NCBI RefSeq assembly: GCF_002159645.1
Contig: NZ_NFJB01000022.1
Location: forward strand, 1-61,972
Origin: Parabacteroides sp. An277
GTDB lineage: Bacteria; Bacteroidota; Bacteroidia; Bacteroidales; Tannerellaceae
Reading direction: 5' to 3'
Length of the DNA stretch: 61,972 bases
Shown one piece after another: positions 8,445 to 16,800 of this stretch. The first letter of the stretch is position 1. Every line of letters starts with the position of its first letter. The notes under the pieces were generated by a model, which saw nothing but the letters and a program-made list of their open reading frames with translations, searched no databases and was not told the DNA's origin. The position numbers were made by a program, and so were the translations under genes.

Positions 8445-8744
8445 ATTACTACATTATTGCATCATGTTGAAATATCCAAGCTCATTACCAATCTGAAAAA
8501 TCTGATGCCTGTGCTTCCTTTTCCCTCTTGTTATCGAACAAACGGATAATGATTCTAATAATTCACGAATAGATGAACTAATATAACCGGACACTTGAAA
8601 CCAAAGTAAGCCCCATTTCGCACCTTGGATTACAAGATAACTGGATGACCCGATACTCACAGACCGAGGAAAATCCTATTCGATACACCCGGCAATCGGA
8701 TGCTCTCGATATCCCGGTCAAAATGATATGTTCCTTGAAGAATA

Positions 8745-8788
8745 GTGTTGTGCATTTTGTACGGAAGCCCCTTTTCACGGTAATTTTG
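8745..8788 (+). promoter_or_regulatory. Shared ICE promoter motif, copy 1 (mobilization genes)
   Basis: GTGTTGTGCATTTTG (8745-8759) is followed after 21 bp by TAATTTTG (8781-8788), a TAnnTTTG -7 box. The TTTG ending the first block takes the -33 position. The same arrangement recurs at 11081 and 30943. The identity with the 30943 copy extends upstream to a 19-bp word starting AGAATAGTG. It would drive the mob genes from about 190 bp upstream. Confidence 0.6.
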
Positions 8789-8904
8789 GCGCAAGAAAGA
8801 ACCCGGGATGACATTGCCCTGCGTTGCAGGATTTTCCAAGCAAGTTGTACTTTTGTGGCCACAAAACTCCGTTTGTTCTCCCAAAAAGTGACTTGCCGGA
8901 TGCC

Positions 8905-8962
8905 ATGCACCGGAGCGGCACCGCCGCTGTTTCGCCCTGCGAAATAAGGTAAGACAATCCCG
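8905..8962. other. Candidate origin of transfer (oriT)
   Basis: Just upstream of the mob genes the DNA is dense in inverted repeats. AGCGG/CCGCT is at 8914-8928 and TTTCGC/GCGAAA at 8930-8944, followed by an A/G/T-rich GATAAGGT-like tail (AATAAGGTAAGAC). Relaxase nick sites usually lie beside such hairpins next to the mob genes. The position and structure support oriT; I cannot identify the nick site. Confidence 0.4.
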
Positions 8963-8981
8963 GTTGCAAACAAACCGGAAC

Positions 8982-9368
8982 ATGAAGGAACATAGGAACA
9001 AGTACATCAAGGTAAGGATGACCCCGGAAGAAGTCCGGGAGTTCAAGGAGAAATCGGCTGAATACAAGACCGTAAGCCACTACGTGCGCAAGGCACTCGA
9101 AGAGTATTCAAACGTAAGCGTCAGGCAGCAGCTTGAACTCATGCAGGAACTCGGTTCGTTTTACCGAAGATACCAGGGCGAACTGTCCCATATAGGCGGA
9201 AACCTCAACCAGGCAGTAAAGCGCGCCAACGAGCTGGCGGTTGCAGGGTTGCTGCCCCCAAGCTATATCCGGGAAGTTCTGTTGCCGCTCATCCGGGACA
9301 CACAGGAAACCGTCAACGGGATAAAAAGACAACTTGACATCCTCACATCAAGAATAAACAAGCCTTAG
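8982..9368 (+). CDS. Relaxosome accessory protein (MobC/MobA-like)
   Basis: About 128 residues. It begins MKEHRNKYIKVRMTPEE, a ribbon-helix-helix-like start, and the C-terminal half has GELSHIGGNLNQAVKRANE followed by a long helix. Conserved G-N-N-Q-style segments (here HIGGNLNQ) typify mobilization relaxosome proteins that bind oriT and help the relaxase. The ATG at 8982 is preferred over a TTG 18 bp upstream because the family pattern begins there. It is the first gene of the mob pair, 39 bp before the relaxase. Confidence 0.85.
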   Translation: MKEHRNKYIKVRMTPEEVREFKEKSAEYKTVSHYVRKALEEYSNVSVRQQLELMQELGSFYRRYQGELSHIGGNLNQAVKRANELAVAGLLPPSYIREVLLPLIRDTQETVNGIKRQLDILTSRINKP

Positions 9369-9407
9369 AACCAGACATATCACCAATCCAGATAACACCA
9401 CCCCAAG

Positions 9408-10967
9408 ATGATAGCGACCATATTACCCGGAAGCGCGGACTTCCATGCCGTTGGTTACAACGAACACAAGGTATCGAAAGGGCTTGCCCGGCTCATCGAG
9501 ATGCGGAACTTCGGGACAATCGGTCTGGCAGGCAGACCCACCACGGAGGAGCTTACCGGCTATCTCAAAAAATACAGTTCCACCAACAGCCGCATCCGGA
9601 AACCGCAGTTCCATGTGGCCGTCAGCTGCAAAGGCCGTGAGATGACGGAATCCGAACTGCTGGATTTCGCGCACCGATACCTCAAGGAAATGGGATATGC
9701 CGAACCCGGACAACCTTGGCTCATCTACGCCCACCATGACACCGACAACACCCACCTGCACATCATCACCTCGCGTGTCGCCCCCGACGGCAGGAAGATA
9801 GCCTATAGTCACGAGCGCAGGCGTTCCCAGAAAGTCATAGACAGGATTCTCGGCACGGACAGGCAAAAGAAGATTGCCGACGACATGGACGCGGCCAGGC
9901 AATATACCTTCTCCTCTTTCGCCCAGTTCAAGGCAATCATGGTTTCTATGGGATATGAGGTATATAAGAAAGATGAAAACGTATTTATCAAGCATGGCGG
10001 CAAGGTGCAGCGGCAAATTCCGTTGGCCGAAGTCGAACAGCTTTTCAAAAGCGGCTATAGGGAACGCGCCCGTTGCCGCCAGCTGCGGAGCATCCTCAAA
10101 AAATACCGGGACGTGAGCGGCGGCAAGGAAGAGCTGCAGAAAGAGCTGAAGGAGAAGTTCGGCATCGACCTCGTGTTCTTCGGCAGGAAGGATGCGCCCT
10201 ACGGCTACATGATTGTCGACCACGCCCACCGTACCGTCATCAACGGGGCAAGGGTGCTGGCCACGGAACAGCTTCTGGACTTCGCCACCCCGGAACAACG
10301 CTTCGCACGCATAGAGGACTACATAGACCGGCTGCTCACCCTCAACCCGAAAATCACGCAGGGCGAGATTTTCCAGAAGCTGAGGAAGCAGCGTGCCTAT
10401 ATCAAGAAAGGCGTCATCCACTTTGACGGACAGACACGCCCGTTAAAGCCGTTCATGGCGGAAGCCATCGACCGGAACAACCGCATCCGTTTCATCGAGA
10501 TGTTCCACCCGGCCACAGAAGCTGAACGCGATCTGCTCTGCAAAATCTTCAAGGTGAACCGTCCTGATCTGGTGGACCTGTCAGGCGAAAGGCCGCAGTC
10601 CCATACGGATGCCGTCAGCCGCCTGCATGAAATCTTCAATGACGAGAACGTCTTTTCCGTGAAAAGTGCCCTTCATGAGGAAGGCTTCATCATCCGCGAG
10701 GAAGCGGGCGCGGCATATGCCGTCAACTTTAAAAGACACATCGTGATAGACCTTGCGGCGGAAGGGCTTGACACGGAACGGCTGAAACCCCGGCCACGGA
10801 AGCAACAGGCCAAGCAGACACATTCCACCGGAAACGGCGGAAAGAAGATACACATACACGGACTGAAGGATTCCGGTGCCGGAAGCCATGCCGAAAAGCG
10901 TGAGTGGGAAGTCGGCGGCAAGGGAGGCTACGATGACATTGACGACGGACGCAACCTTAAACGGTAG
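9408..10967 (+). CDS. Relaxase/mobilization nuclease
   Basis: A 519-residue relaxase that would nick one strand at oriT and pilot it into the recipient. The N-terminal nuclease domain has an N-terminal NEHKVSKG segment and the metal-binding triad region HHDTDNTHLHIITSR near residue 108-122 (H-x-D-x3-H-x-H type). The probable catalytic Tyr lies in the first 30 residues (VGYNEHK). The C-terminus is basic and Gly-rich. It follows the MobC-like gene directly. A hairpin at 11052 ends the mob unit. Its coupling-protein partner is encoded at 23834, at the far end of the transfer operon. Confidence 0.92.
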   Translation: MIATILPGSADFHAVGYNEHKVSKGLARLIEMRNFGTIGLAGRPTTEELTGYLKKYSSTNSRIRKPQFHVAVSCKGREMTESELLDFAHRYLKEMGYAEPGQPWLIYAHHDTDNTHLHIITSRVAPDGRKIAYSHERRRSQKVIDRILGTDRQKKIADDMDAARQYTFSSFAQFKAIMVSMGYEVYKKDENVFIKHGGKVQRQIPLAEVEQLFKSGYRERARCRQLRSILKKYRDVSGGKEELQKELKEKFGIDLVFFGRKDAPYGYMIVDHAHRTVINGARVLATEQLLDFATPEQRFARIEDYIDRLLTLNPKITQGEIFQKLRKQRAYIKKGVIHFDGQTRPLKPFMAEAIDRNNRIRFIEMFHPATEAERDLLCKIFKVNRPDLVDLSGERPQSHTDAVSRLHEIFNDENVFSVKSALHEEGFIIREEAGAAYAVNFKRHIVIDLAAEGLDTERLKPRPRKQQAKQTHSTGNGGKKIHIHGLKDSGAGSHAEKREWEVGGKGGYDDIDDGRNLKR

Positions 10968-11051
10968 ACCATGAGGAAAAAACGGAGACTCCCTTTTGTC
11001 ACCTGTCTGGCCGCATAAGCCGTCATACCTTTTAATCCGCTGCATAAAATA

Positions 11052-11073
11052 CTTCGGTCAGGCTGACCTGAAG
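11052..11073 (+). terminator. Hairpin ending the mobilization operon
   Basis: CTTCGGTCA (11052-11060) and TGACCTGAAG (11064-11073) pair with one bulged base around a 3-base loop. It lies between the relaxase stop and the tra promoter at 11081. There is only a short A-rich, not T-rich, tail on the plus strand, so it may also be protein-bound DNA. Confidence 0.45.
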
Positions 11074-11080
11074 CACAAAA

Positions 11081-11123
11081 GTGTTGTGCATTTCGTTACC
11101 GTCCTATCCGGTGCATACTTTTG
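11081..11123 (+). promoter_or_regulatory. Shared ICE promoter motif, copy 2 (transfer operon)
   Basis: GTGTTGTGCATTTCG (11081-11095), 20 bp, then TACTTTTG (11116-11123). It precedes the first tra gene by 26 bp and is probably the main promoter of the 16-kb transfer operon. The word before the -33 position is shared with copies at 8745 and 30943. Confidence 0.65.
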
Positions 11124-11149
11124 CACCGAACCAAACGACCGTGGACAAA

Positions 11150-11860
11150 ATGATACAGACACCCGTCATCGTGACATTCGCCAACCAGAAAGGGGGAGTC
11201 GGCAAGACGACCCTCTGCGTCACCTTCGCCAACTACCTTGTGACGAAGGGCGTGCGTGCCGTGGTCGTCGACTGCGATTTCCAGCACTCCATCATGAAGT
11301 GCCGCAAGGCCGACATCAAGAAATACGGCGAGGAAGCCGTACCCTACGACGTGCTGGCCTACGAGGCCAACGACAAGCAGGCCATGACCGCGCTCATGGA
11401 GAAGCTGCACAACGACCCCAGCATAGACGTGGTGCTCATGGACTCGCCCGGCAGCCTGAAGGCGGAGGGGCTGATACCCATGTTCGTCAACTCGGATATC
11501 ATCGTCGTGCCGTTCCATTACGACCTGGTGACCGTCCCCTCCACCGCGAGCTTCCTCCTGTTCATCGACCGTCTGCGCAAGGCCGTGGGCGGACGGATGA
11601 AAGCCCGGCTCTTCATCGTCCCCAACCTCCATGACGGACGGGTGGGCAAACGCTCCGAGCTGGAACTGTGGGAGAACACGGGGAAGACCTTCGCCAACTA
11701 CGGGCTGGTGACGGACAAGATTCCCAAGCGGGCCGACATGGAACGTTTCAGCACGGTGGCGGAACTGGATATGCAGGCCGGCATCGTCAGTCCGGTGTTC
11801 GACAAAATATACGCCGGAATTTTCGTTGACGGCACCCCCAAAGACATAAACCATCAATGA
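11150..11860 (+). CDS. traA: ParA/MinD-like ATPase, conjugation protein TraA
   Basis: 236 residues with a deviant Walker A motif NQKGGVGKTTLC near the N-terminus, VVDCDFQHS as the A' segment and VVLMDSPGS as Walker B. Such ParA-type ATPases open the transfer operons of Bacteroidetes ICEs. They may partition the excised element or position the transfer machinery. The ATG at 11150 is chosen because an upstream start would overlap the promoter box and the Walker A motif normally begins within 15 residues of the start. The next gene follows after 10 bp. Confidence 0.9.
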   Translation: MIQTPVIVTFANQKGGVGKTTLCVTFANYLVTKGVRAVVVDCDFQHSIMKCRKADIKKYGEEAVPYDVLAYEANDKQAMTALMEKLHNDPSIDVVLMDSPGSLKAEGLIPMFVNSDIIVVPFHYDLVTVPSTASFLLFIDRLRKAVGGRMKARLFIVPNLHDGRVGKRSELELWENTGKTFANYGLVTDKIPKRADMERFSTVAELDMQAGIVSPVFDKIYAGIFVDGTPKDINHQ

Positions 11861-11870
11861 CCATAGCGTA

Positions 11871-12233
11871 ATGAACAAGGAATTACAAATAGACGACCTC
11901 ACCAGAGGCATCAATGACGACGAACCTGCATTCAAGGGAGAAGGACAAGCGGAGCAAGGCACCGCACATCCCGGTGACAAGTGCTGGCAGGACTTCATGG
12001 CCTACCTTGAAGCGCCGACGGACGGGAACGGCAAGGCAGACCGTCTGGTATGCAAACTCGACCGCGACCTGGCCGACTCGCTTGACGACTGCGACATCCG
12101 TGGCCGCTGCCGTTCCGACCTCGTGAACGCCATCATCCGCTCGTTCTTCGAGAACCACCTTTTCCGGCTGGCGCAATACCGCCGCGAGAAGAAATCATTG
12201 TTCAACAACTATAACCCCGAATCCCATGCGTAG
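11871..12233 (+). CDS. DUF3408 conjugation-associated protein
   Basis: 120 residues, acidic N-terminal half, then a helical C-terminus with CDIRGRCRSDLVNAIIRSFFENH, a segment typical of DUF3408 proteins that follow the ParA-like gene in Bacteroidetes transfer operons. The C-terminal part resembles a ribbon-helix-helix fold, which would suit a DNA-binding partner of the ATPase. This is inference. It overlaps the next start by 8 bp. Confidence 0.8.
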   Translation: MNKELQIDDLTRGINDDEPAFKGEGQAEQGTAHPGDKCWQDFMAYLEAPTDGNGKADRLVCKLDRDLADSLDDCDIRGRCRSDLVNAIIRSFFENHLFRLAQYRREKKSLFNNYNPESHA

Positions 12234-12813
12234 AATCGACTGGACAGAAACCATGCTCTCCCGGCTTGCCGAGCTTTATCCCGTGGAGACCACCGCACAT
12301 ACTGCCTATATGCTCCAGATAGGCGTGACGGCCGTGAAGGAAAAAGCCCGCGAACTCGGACTGGAGAAGCTGGCCAAGAGCCGGTGGCTGGAACGTGCCG
12401 GACATATCAGCCGCCACTTCGACAACCGTTCCTACGCCGAGATGGCCGGCGACCTGGGCGTCAGCCGCACCACAGTCAGCCGCATGGCACGCAAGCTGGG
12501 GCTGAGCCGGAGCAAGGCAAAGGGTTACGCGATGTCGTCCCGTGTCCGCAATGAGCTGGTACGCCGCGAACGGCGCAGGGCTGTATTCGGTCTTGACCCC
12601 CTCACACGCCTCAAGGTTATCTCACACCGCGCCAAGGTCAGGATACGCTCCAGGCTGAAAGCCAACGGATACATCACCGGCGTACACAGGAACATACTGT
12701 ACTTCACCGAAGCCACATGCCGGAAAGCCCGGCTGGAAGCCAAGGCCACTAGACTTGGACTATCCTTTCTGCCTTTTCCCGAAGACAATACACCATTATC
12801 CAATGCCATATAG
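12226..12813 (+). CDS. Helix-turn-helix protein of the transfer operon
   Basis: 195 residues, strongly basic in the centre. A homeodomain-like HTH is visible at about residues 60-95 (RSYAEMAGDLGVSRTTVSRMARKLGL). The N-terminal 45 residues (LAELYPVETTAHTAYMLQIG) look like a second, similar helical unit. It probably regulates the operon or acts at DNA during transfer. It starts inside the end of the DUF3408 gene, indicating translational coupling, and is followed after 2 bp by the next gene. I do not recognise a named family. Confidence 0.7.
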   Translation: MRRIDWTETMLSRLAELYPVETTAHTAYMLQIGVTAVKEKARELGLEKLAKSRWLERAGHISRHFDNRSYAEMAGDLGVSRTTVSRMARKLGLSRSKAKGYAMSSRVRNELVRRERRRAVFGLDPLTRLKVISHRAKVRIRSRLKANGYITGVHRNILYFTEATCRKARLEAKATRLGLSFLPFPEDNTPLSNAI

Positions 12814-12815
12814 CC

Positions 12816-13208
12816 ATGCAGTACGGACAAATCGTTTTTATCCTTTTCGTGGCAATGGCCTGCTATTACGCCTTCCTCATCTTCACGGACATCAGGAAAG
12901 CGCAGGCGGCCCGGAACGCGGAAAAGGAGAACCATACGGAAGAAGAGATAGACATATCGGACGAGGCAAAGAGCTTCCGCCCGACCAGAGTCAGCAGGGA
13001 CGAGGAGAAGAAAGAGGATGCGGCAGGTGGAAAGCAGGAAGAAACACCGGCAGGCGCAACCTCCAACTTCCGCCGCCCCGGCTACCGTGAGGCCATCATG
13101 ACCGACGGCATCCTTGTGGACGACCTCATCCATGAAATCGACAGGCTGGCGGAAACCGGCACCGGCGACCTCGGCCTGGTCATATACACCTGCGAAAATG
13201 CAAGGTGA
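12816..13208 (+). CDS. TraD-like small conjugation protein
   Basis: 130 residues. An N-terminal membrane segment (residues 5-24) is followed by a charged, low-complexity Glu/Lys region (35-80) and a compact C-terminus with EAIMTDGILVDDLIHEIDRLAE. The position before traE and the single-span layout match the protein usually called TraD in Bacteroidetes elements. The function is unknown. It ends 53 bp before traE, and that gap holds a 13-bp direct repeat. Confidence 0.55.
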   Translation: MQYGQIVFILFVAMACYYAFLIFTDIRKAQAARNAEKENHTEEEIDISDEAKSFRPTRVSRDEEKKEDAAGGKQEETPAGATSNFRRPGYREAIMTDGILVDDLIHEIDRLAETGTGDLGLVIYTCENAR

Positions 13209-13215
13209 GAAACAC

Positions 13216-13246
13216 GTTCCTTTGGCGACTCCTGTTCCTTTGGCGA
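13216..13246 (+). repeat. 13-bp direct repeat before traE
   Basis: GTTCCTTTGGCGA occurs at 13216-13228 and again at 13234-13246, an 18-bp period, immediately after the upstream gene and before traE. It could be a protein-binding or mRNA-processing site inside the operon. Nothing in the sequence decides this. Confidence 0.45.
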
Positions 13247-13261
13247 TGAAACAACCATTTA

Positions 13262-13630
13262 ATGATTAAAGAAATGCAGACACTAAAAAGAAAATGCCTA
13301 CGCGCATTCGTCCGTTTCAAACAGTCAGCGTTCGCCCGGAAGGGCACGCTCGCCCTCGTGGCGCTCACCCTCGCCGCCGGCGATGTAATGGCAGGCAGCA
13401 AGGGGGCGGCGGGCTTCACCAAGGCCACGCAGGAAGTAAGCTCCTACCAGACTCCCGTCTCCAACCTCATGAAGGCTATCGCCGCCGTCATCGTGCTGGT
13501 AGGCGCGTTCAATGTCTACTTCAAGATGCAGAACGGCGACCAGGATGTCAAGAAGACCATCATGCTGACCATCGGCGGATGTATCGCGTTCATCGCATTA
13601 TCAGAGGCCTTGCCGCTTTTCTTCACGTAA
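13262..13630 (+). CDS. traE: Conjugal transfer protein TraE (DUF4134)
   Basis: 122 residues with an N-terminal signal or membrane segment (about 25-45), a small Gly/Ser-rich stretch GSKGAAGF, and two further hydrophobic segments (about 65-85 and 98-118). This is the layout of DUF4134 (TraE), a small membrane subunit comparable in size and topology to VirB2 pilins. It is followed after 4 bp by traF. An alternative start lies at 13274. It is preceded by a 13-bp direct repeat. Confidence 0.85.
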   Translation: MIKEMQTLKRKCLRAFVRFKQSAFARKGTLALVALTLAAGDVMAGSKGAAGFTKATQEVSSYQTPVSNLMKAIAAVIVLVGAFNVYFKMQNGDQDVKKTIMLTIGGCIAFIALSEALPLFFT

Positions 13631-13634
13631 GGCC

Positions 13635-13934
13635 ATGGAAGAGGACAAGAACAGTCAGGACGGTTTCCCCGTGTTCAAGGGACTCCAGAAGCCGTTGGAA
13701 TTCATGGGCATCCGCGGCCGCTTCCTCACACTGGCGGCGGTGGCCATAGGCGTGTCCTTCGTGGGATTCATCGTCTTCTCCATCGCCCTTGGGAAACTTG
13801 CCGGGTTCATCGCCATGCTGGTGATGGCCGCCGCAGGGCTGGCCACCATCTTCGTCAAGCAGCGCGGCGGACTGCACAGCAAGAAACGGGCGAAGGGCAT
13901 CTACGTCTATAAGAACATCCGAAAAACGAATTGA
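13635..13934 (+). CDS. traF: Conjugal transfer protein TraF (DUF4133)
   Basis: 99 residues. A short soluble start with FPVFKGLQKPLEFMGIRGRF is followed by two adjacent membrane helices (about 34-75) and a basic tail KKRAKGIYVYKN. This is the DUF4133 pattern, a VirB3-like inner-membrane protein that precedes the VirB4-like ATPase TraG in these operons, as here (25 bp upstream). Confidence 0.88.
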   Translation: MEEDKNSQDGFPVFKGLQKPLEFMGIRGRFLTLAAVAIGVSFVGFIVFSIALGKLAGFIAMLVMAAAGLATIFVKQRGGLHSKKRAKGIYVYKNIRKTN

Positions 13935-13959
13935 AAAACCAACAAACAGAAAGCAACCA

Positions 13960-16800
13960 ATGGCACAGAACAGGAAACGGGCATTCGAGGGGCTTTACTC
14001 CCAGCTGGAAGAAACGGACGGCCATGCCGTCCTCTTTTCCGCCAGGGGCGAGCCTTCGGTCATATTCGAGATGGCCAATCCCGTGCAGCAGCTATGCACG
14101 GACTCGGAGCAGTACCTGCGCTTCCAGGACGTACTCTCCAACCTCGTGCAGACGCTCGGCGAAGGCTACGCCCTGCAGAAACAGGACATCTTCTGCAGGC
14201 AGGCCTACCACCACGACGTGCCGGAGGATGCGGAGTTCCTGACGCGGAGCTACTTCCGCTACTTCGAGGGAAGGGAGTTCACCGAGATACGCACCTATCT
14301 TATTATCACGCAGGAGGCGCAGCGCGGCCAGTTCGTGCAGTACGACCCGAAGAAGTGGGCGGAGTTCCATTCCAAGGTGGCCAAGGCGGAGGACATCCTG
14401 AATGAAAGGCACATCCGCCACAGGCGGCTGACAAAGGAAGAGGTGGACGAATACTGCCACCGCTTCATGGCCTTCCGCTTCCGCCACGGCCCGTTCTCCA
14501 TGACCAACTTCAAGGCTTCGGACGAGTACCTGAAGGTGGGCGGCCGCGTGGTGCGCTCCTATCCGCTGGTGGACATCGACGAGATAAACCTGCCCTCACG
14601 CATCAGGCCCTACACGCAGGCCAACGTAAACGGCTATCCCGTCGCCACCGACCTGTTCTCGTTCCTGACCAATGTTCCCCATGCGGATTGCGTGGTGTAC
14701 AACCAGGTGGTGCAGATACCCGGCCAGCGCAAGCTGCTGAGGAAGCTCCAGGCCAAGGCCAAGCGTCACGGCTCCATGCCCGACCCGAGCAACCGGATAG
14801 CCAAGGCCGACATCGAGGAGGTCTTGGAAAAACTTGCCGTGGACAGCTCCCTGCTGGTCTACGCCAACTTCAACATCCTGGTGAGCTGCCCGGCGGACAA
14901 GGTCACCCCGGTCACTTCCTACCTGGAGACCAAGCTGTACGGATGCGGCATCATGCCCTCTCGCACGGCCTACAACCAGCTGGAGCTGTTCACCGACAGC
15001 TTCCCCGGCAACGCCTACGCCTTCAATCCCGACTACGACCTGTTCCTCACCCTGTCGGACGCCGCCCTGTGCTTCTTCTTCAAGGAACACCTGAAGGAAT
15101 CGGAGGACACGCCCCTGACCACGTACTACACCGACCGGCAGGGGCTGCCCGTCTGCATCGACATCACGGGCAAGGAGGGCAAGGTCAAGATGACCGACAA
15201 CGCCAACTTCTTCTGTATCGGGCCTTCTGGAAGCGGCAAGTCGTTTCATATGAACTCGGTCGTCCGCCAGTTGTTGGAACAGCAAACGGATGTGGTCATG
15301 GTGGACACGGGCGACTCCTACGAGGGCATCTGTGGCTACTACGGCGGCACGTACATCTCCTATTCCAAGGAGAAACCTATCTCCATGAACCCCTTCAAGG
15401 TCACGGCGGAGGAATACAGGCTGAACTTCGGCGAGAAGAAAAACTTTCTCAAATCGCTGGTGTTTCTCATATTCAAGGGCAGCGCATTTCCGAGCAAGAT
15501 AGAGGACATGATAGTCAACCAAACCCTCGTGGAGTATTACGATGCCTATTTCCATCCTTTCGAGAATTTCACGGAGAAGCAGCGTGCGGAGTTGCGGCAG
15601 AAGCTACTTGTAGACGCCAAGATGGATGACGATTACGAGAAGTACAACCATGAGATGGAAGATATTGACCGCCTGATAAACGCCAAGGATTCGCCGGAGG
15701 TGCCGGAAAGCCGCGCCCTGCTGCTCCCCTCGGAAGTTAGGCGCATGAAGCTCGTCCGCCAGTGCCGTTCGCTTATGGTCCTCATGCGCGACAAGGCCGC
15801 CTCGGAGTCTGAAAGGGAACATGCCGCACATATCGTGGAGAAATACCGCAGGGAGCTTTACGAGAACACCATGCTTGTCAAGATTGACAGGCAGATAGAC
15901 CGCATGGAGGAGCAGAAACGGCGGCTGAAGGTCAGGGAACTTTCCTTCAACTCCTACTACGAGTTCGCCGTGGAGCGCATCCCGCAAATCACTTCCCTGG
16001 AGAAAATAACATTCGACATACACAACTTCGCAGCCATCCTCAAGCAGTTCTACCGGGGCGGCGAGCTGGAGACGACGCTGAACGCCGACCTGGATGTTGA
16101 CCTCTTCAACGAGTGTTTCATCGTATTCGAAATCGACAAGATAAAAGATGACCCTGTACTTTTCCCCATCGTGGTGCTCATCATCATGGACGTGTTCCTC
16201 CAGAAAATGCGCATCAAGAAAGGGCGCAAGGCCCTGATAATCGAAGAGGCGTGGAAGGCCATCGCCTCGCCCACGATGGCGGAGTACATCAAGTACCTGT
16301 ACAAGACCGTCCGCAAGTTCCACGGCATCGCCGGGGTGGTCACGCAGGAGCTGAACGACGTGATAGACTCGCCCATCGTGAAGGAGGCCATCATTAATAA
16401 TTCCGATGTGAAGATACTGCTTGACCAGTCCAAGTTCAAGGACAGGTACGAACAGATAGCCGCCATACTGGGGCTGACCCCCGTTCAGCGTCAGCAGATA
16501 TTCACCATCAACGCGCTTGACAACCACGAGGGGCGCAGCTACTTCAAGGAGGTGTGGATATGCCGGGGACAGCATTCCGACGTCTACGGCGTGGAGGAAG
16601 CCCCCGAATGTTACTGGGCCTACACCACCGAGCGGACGGAAAAAGAGGCGTTGAAAACATACCTGCGGCACTACGGCACGGTGCAGGAGGCCATCACGCG
16701 CATCGAGGCCGACCGTAAAAAAGCGGGCAGCCCCAAGTACCTGGAGTTCGCCAGACAAGTCAACCAACATCAAAAAGTAATGTCATTATGGGAAAGCTGA
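13960..16800 (+). CDS. traG: TraG, VirB4-family conjugation ATPase
   Basis: A 946-residue cytoplasmic ATPase that powers pilus and channel assembly of the type IV secretion system. The Walker A motif GPSGSGKSFHM has its Lys at about residue 427, and a Walker B-like KALIIEEAWKAI is near residue 760. A VTQELNDVIDSP segment follows. The N-terminal 400 residues form the TraG-type N domain. Length is within the usual 800-950. It is the largest gene of the operon. The next gene starts inside its last codons (13-bp overlap). Confidence 0.95.
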   Translation: MAQNRKRAFEGLYSQLEETDGHAVLFSARGEPSVIFEMANPVQQLCTDSEQYLRFQDVLSNLVQTLGEGYALQKQDIFCRQAYHHDVPEDAEFLTRSYFRYFEGREFTEIRTYLIITQEAQRGQFVQYDPKKWAEFHSKVAKAEDILNERHIRHRRLTKEEVDEYCHRFMAFRFRHGPFSMTNFKASDEYLKVGGRVVRSYPLVDIDEINLPSRIRPYTQANVNGYPVATDLFSFLTNVPHADCVVYNQVVQIPGQRKLLRKLQAKAKRHGSMPDPSNRIAKADIEEVLEKLAVDSSLLVYANFNILVSCPADKVTPVTSYLETKLYGCGIMPSRTAYNQLELFTDSFPGNAYAFNPDYDLFLTLSDAALCFFFKEHLKESEDTPLTTYYTDRQGLPVCIDITGKEGKVKMTDNANFFCIGPSGSGKSFHMNSVVRQLLEQQTDVVMVDTGDSYEGICGYYGGTYISYSKEKPISMNPFKVTAEEYRLNFGEKKNFLKSLVFLIFKGSAFPSKIEDMIVNQTLVEYYDAYFHPFENFTEKQRAELRQKLLVDAKMDDDYEKYNHEMEDIDRLINAKDSPEVPESRALLLPSEVRRMKLVRQCRSLMVLMRDKAASESEREHAAHIVEKYRRELYENTMLVKIDRQIDRMEEQKRRLKVRELSFNSYYEFAVERIPQITSLEKITFDIHNFAAILKQFYRGGELETTLNADLDVDLFNECFIVFEIDKIKDDPVLFPIVVLIIMDVFLQKMRIKKGRKALIIEEAWKAIASPTMAEYIKYLYKTVRKFHGIAGVVTQELNDVIDSPIVKEAIINNSDVKILLDQSKFKDRYEQIAAILGLTPVQRQQIFTINALDNHEGRSYFKEVWICRGQHSDVYGVEEAPECYWAYTTERTEKEALKTYLRHYGTVQEAITRIEADRKKAGSPKYLEFARQVNQHQKVMSLWES

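Noticed and set aside
8578-9080. Several open frames on both strands before the mob genes
   Set aside because: They overlap each other, the promoter motif and the oriT-like repeats. None has a family pattern or a ribosome-binding context.
15604-16773. A 389-codon open frame on the minus strand inside traG
   Set aside because: It is antisense to the VirB4-like ATPase, whose Walker motifs and overlaps with neighbours are clear. The composition again reflects mirror coding. The same holds for 11096-11998 and 14596-15555 on the minus strand.
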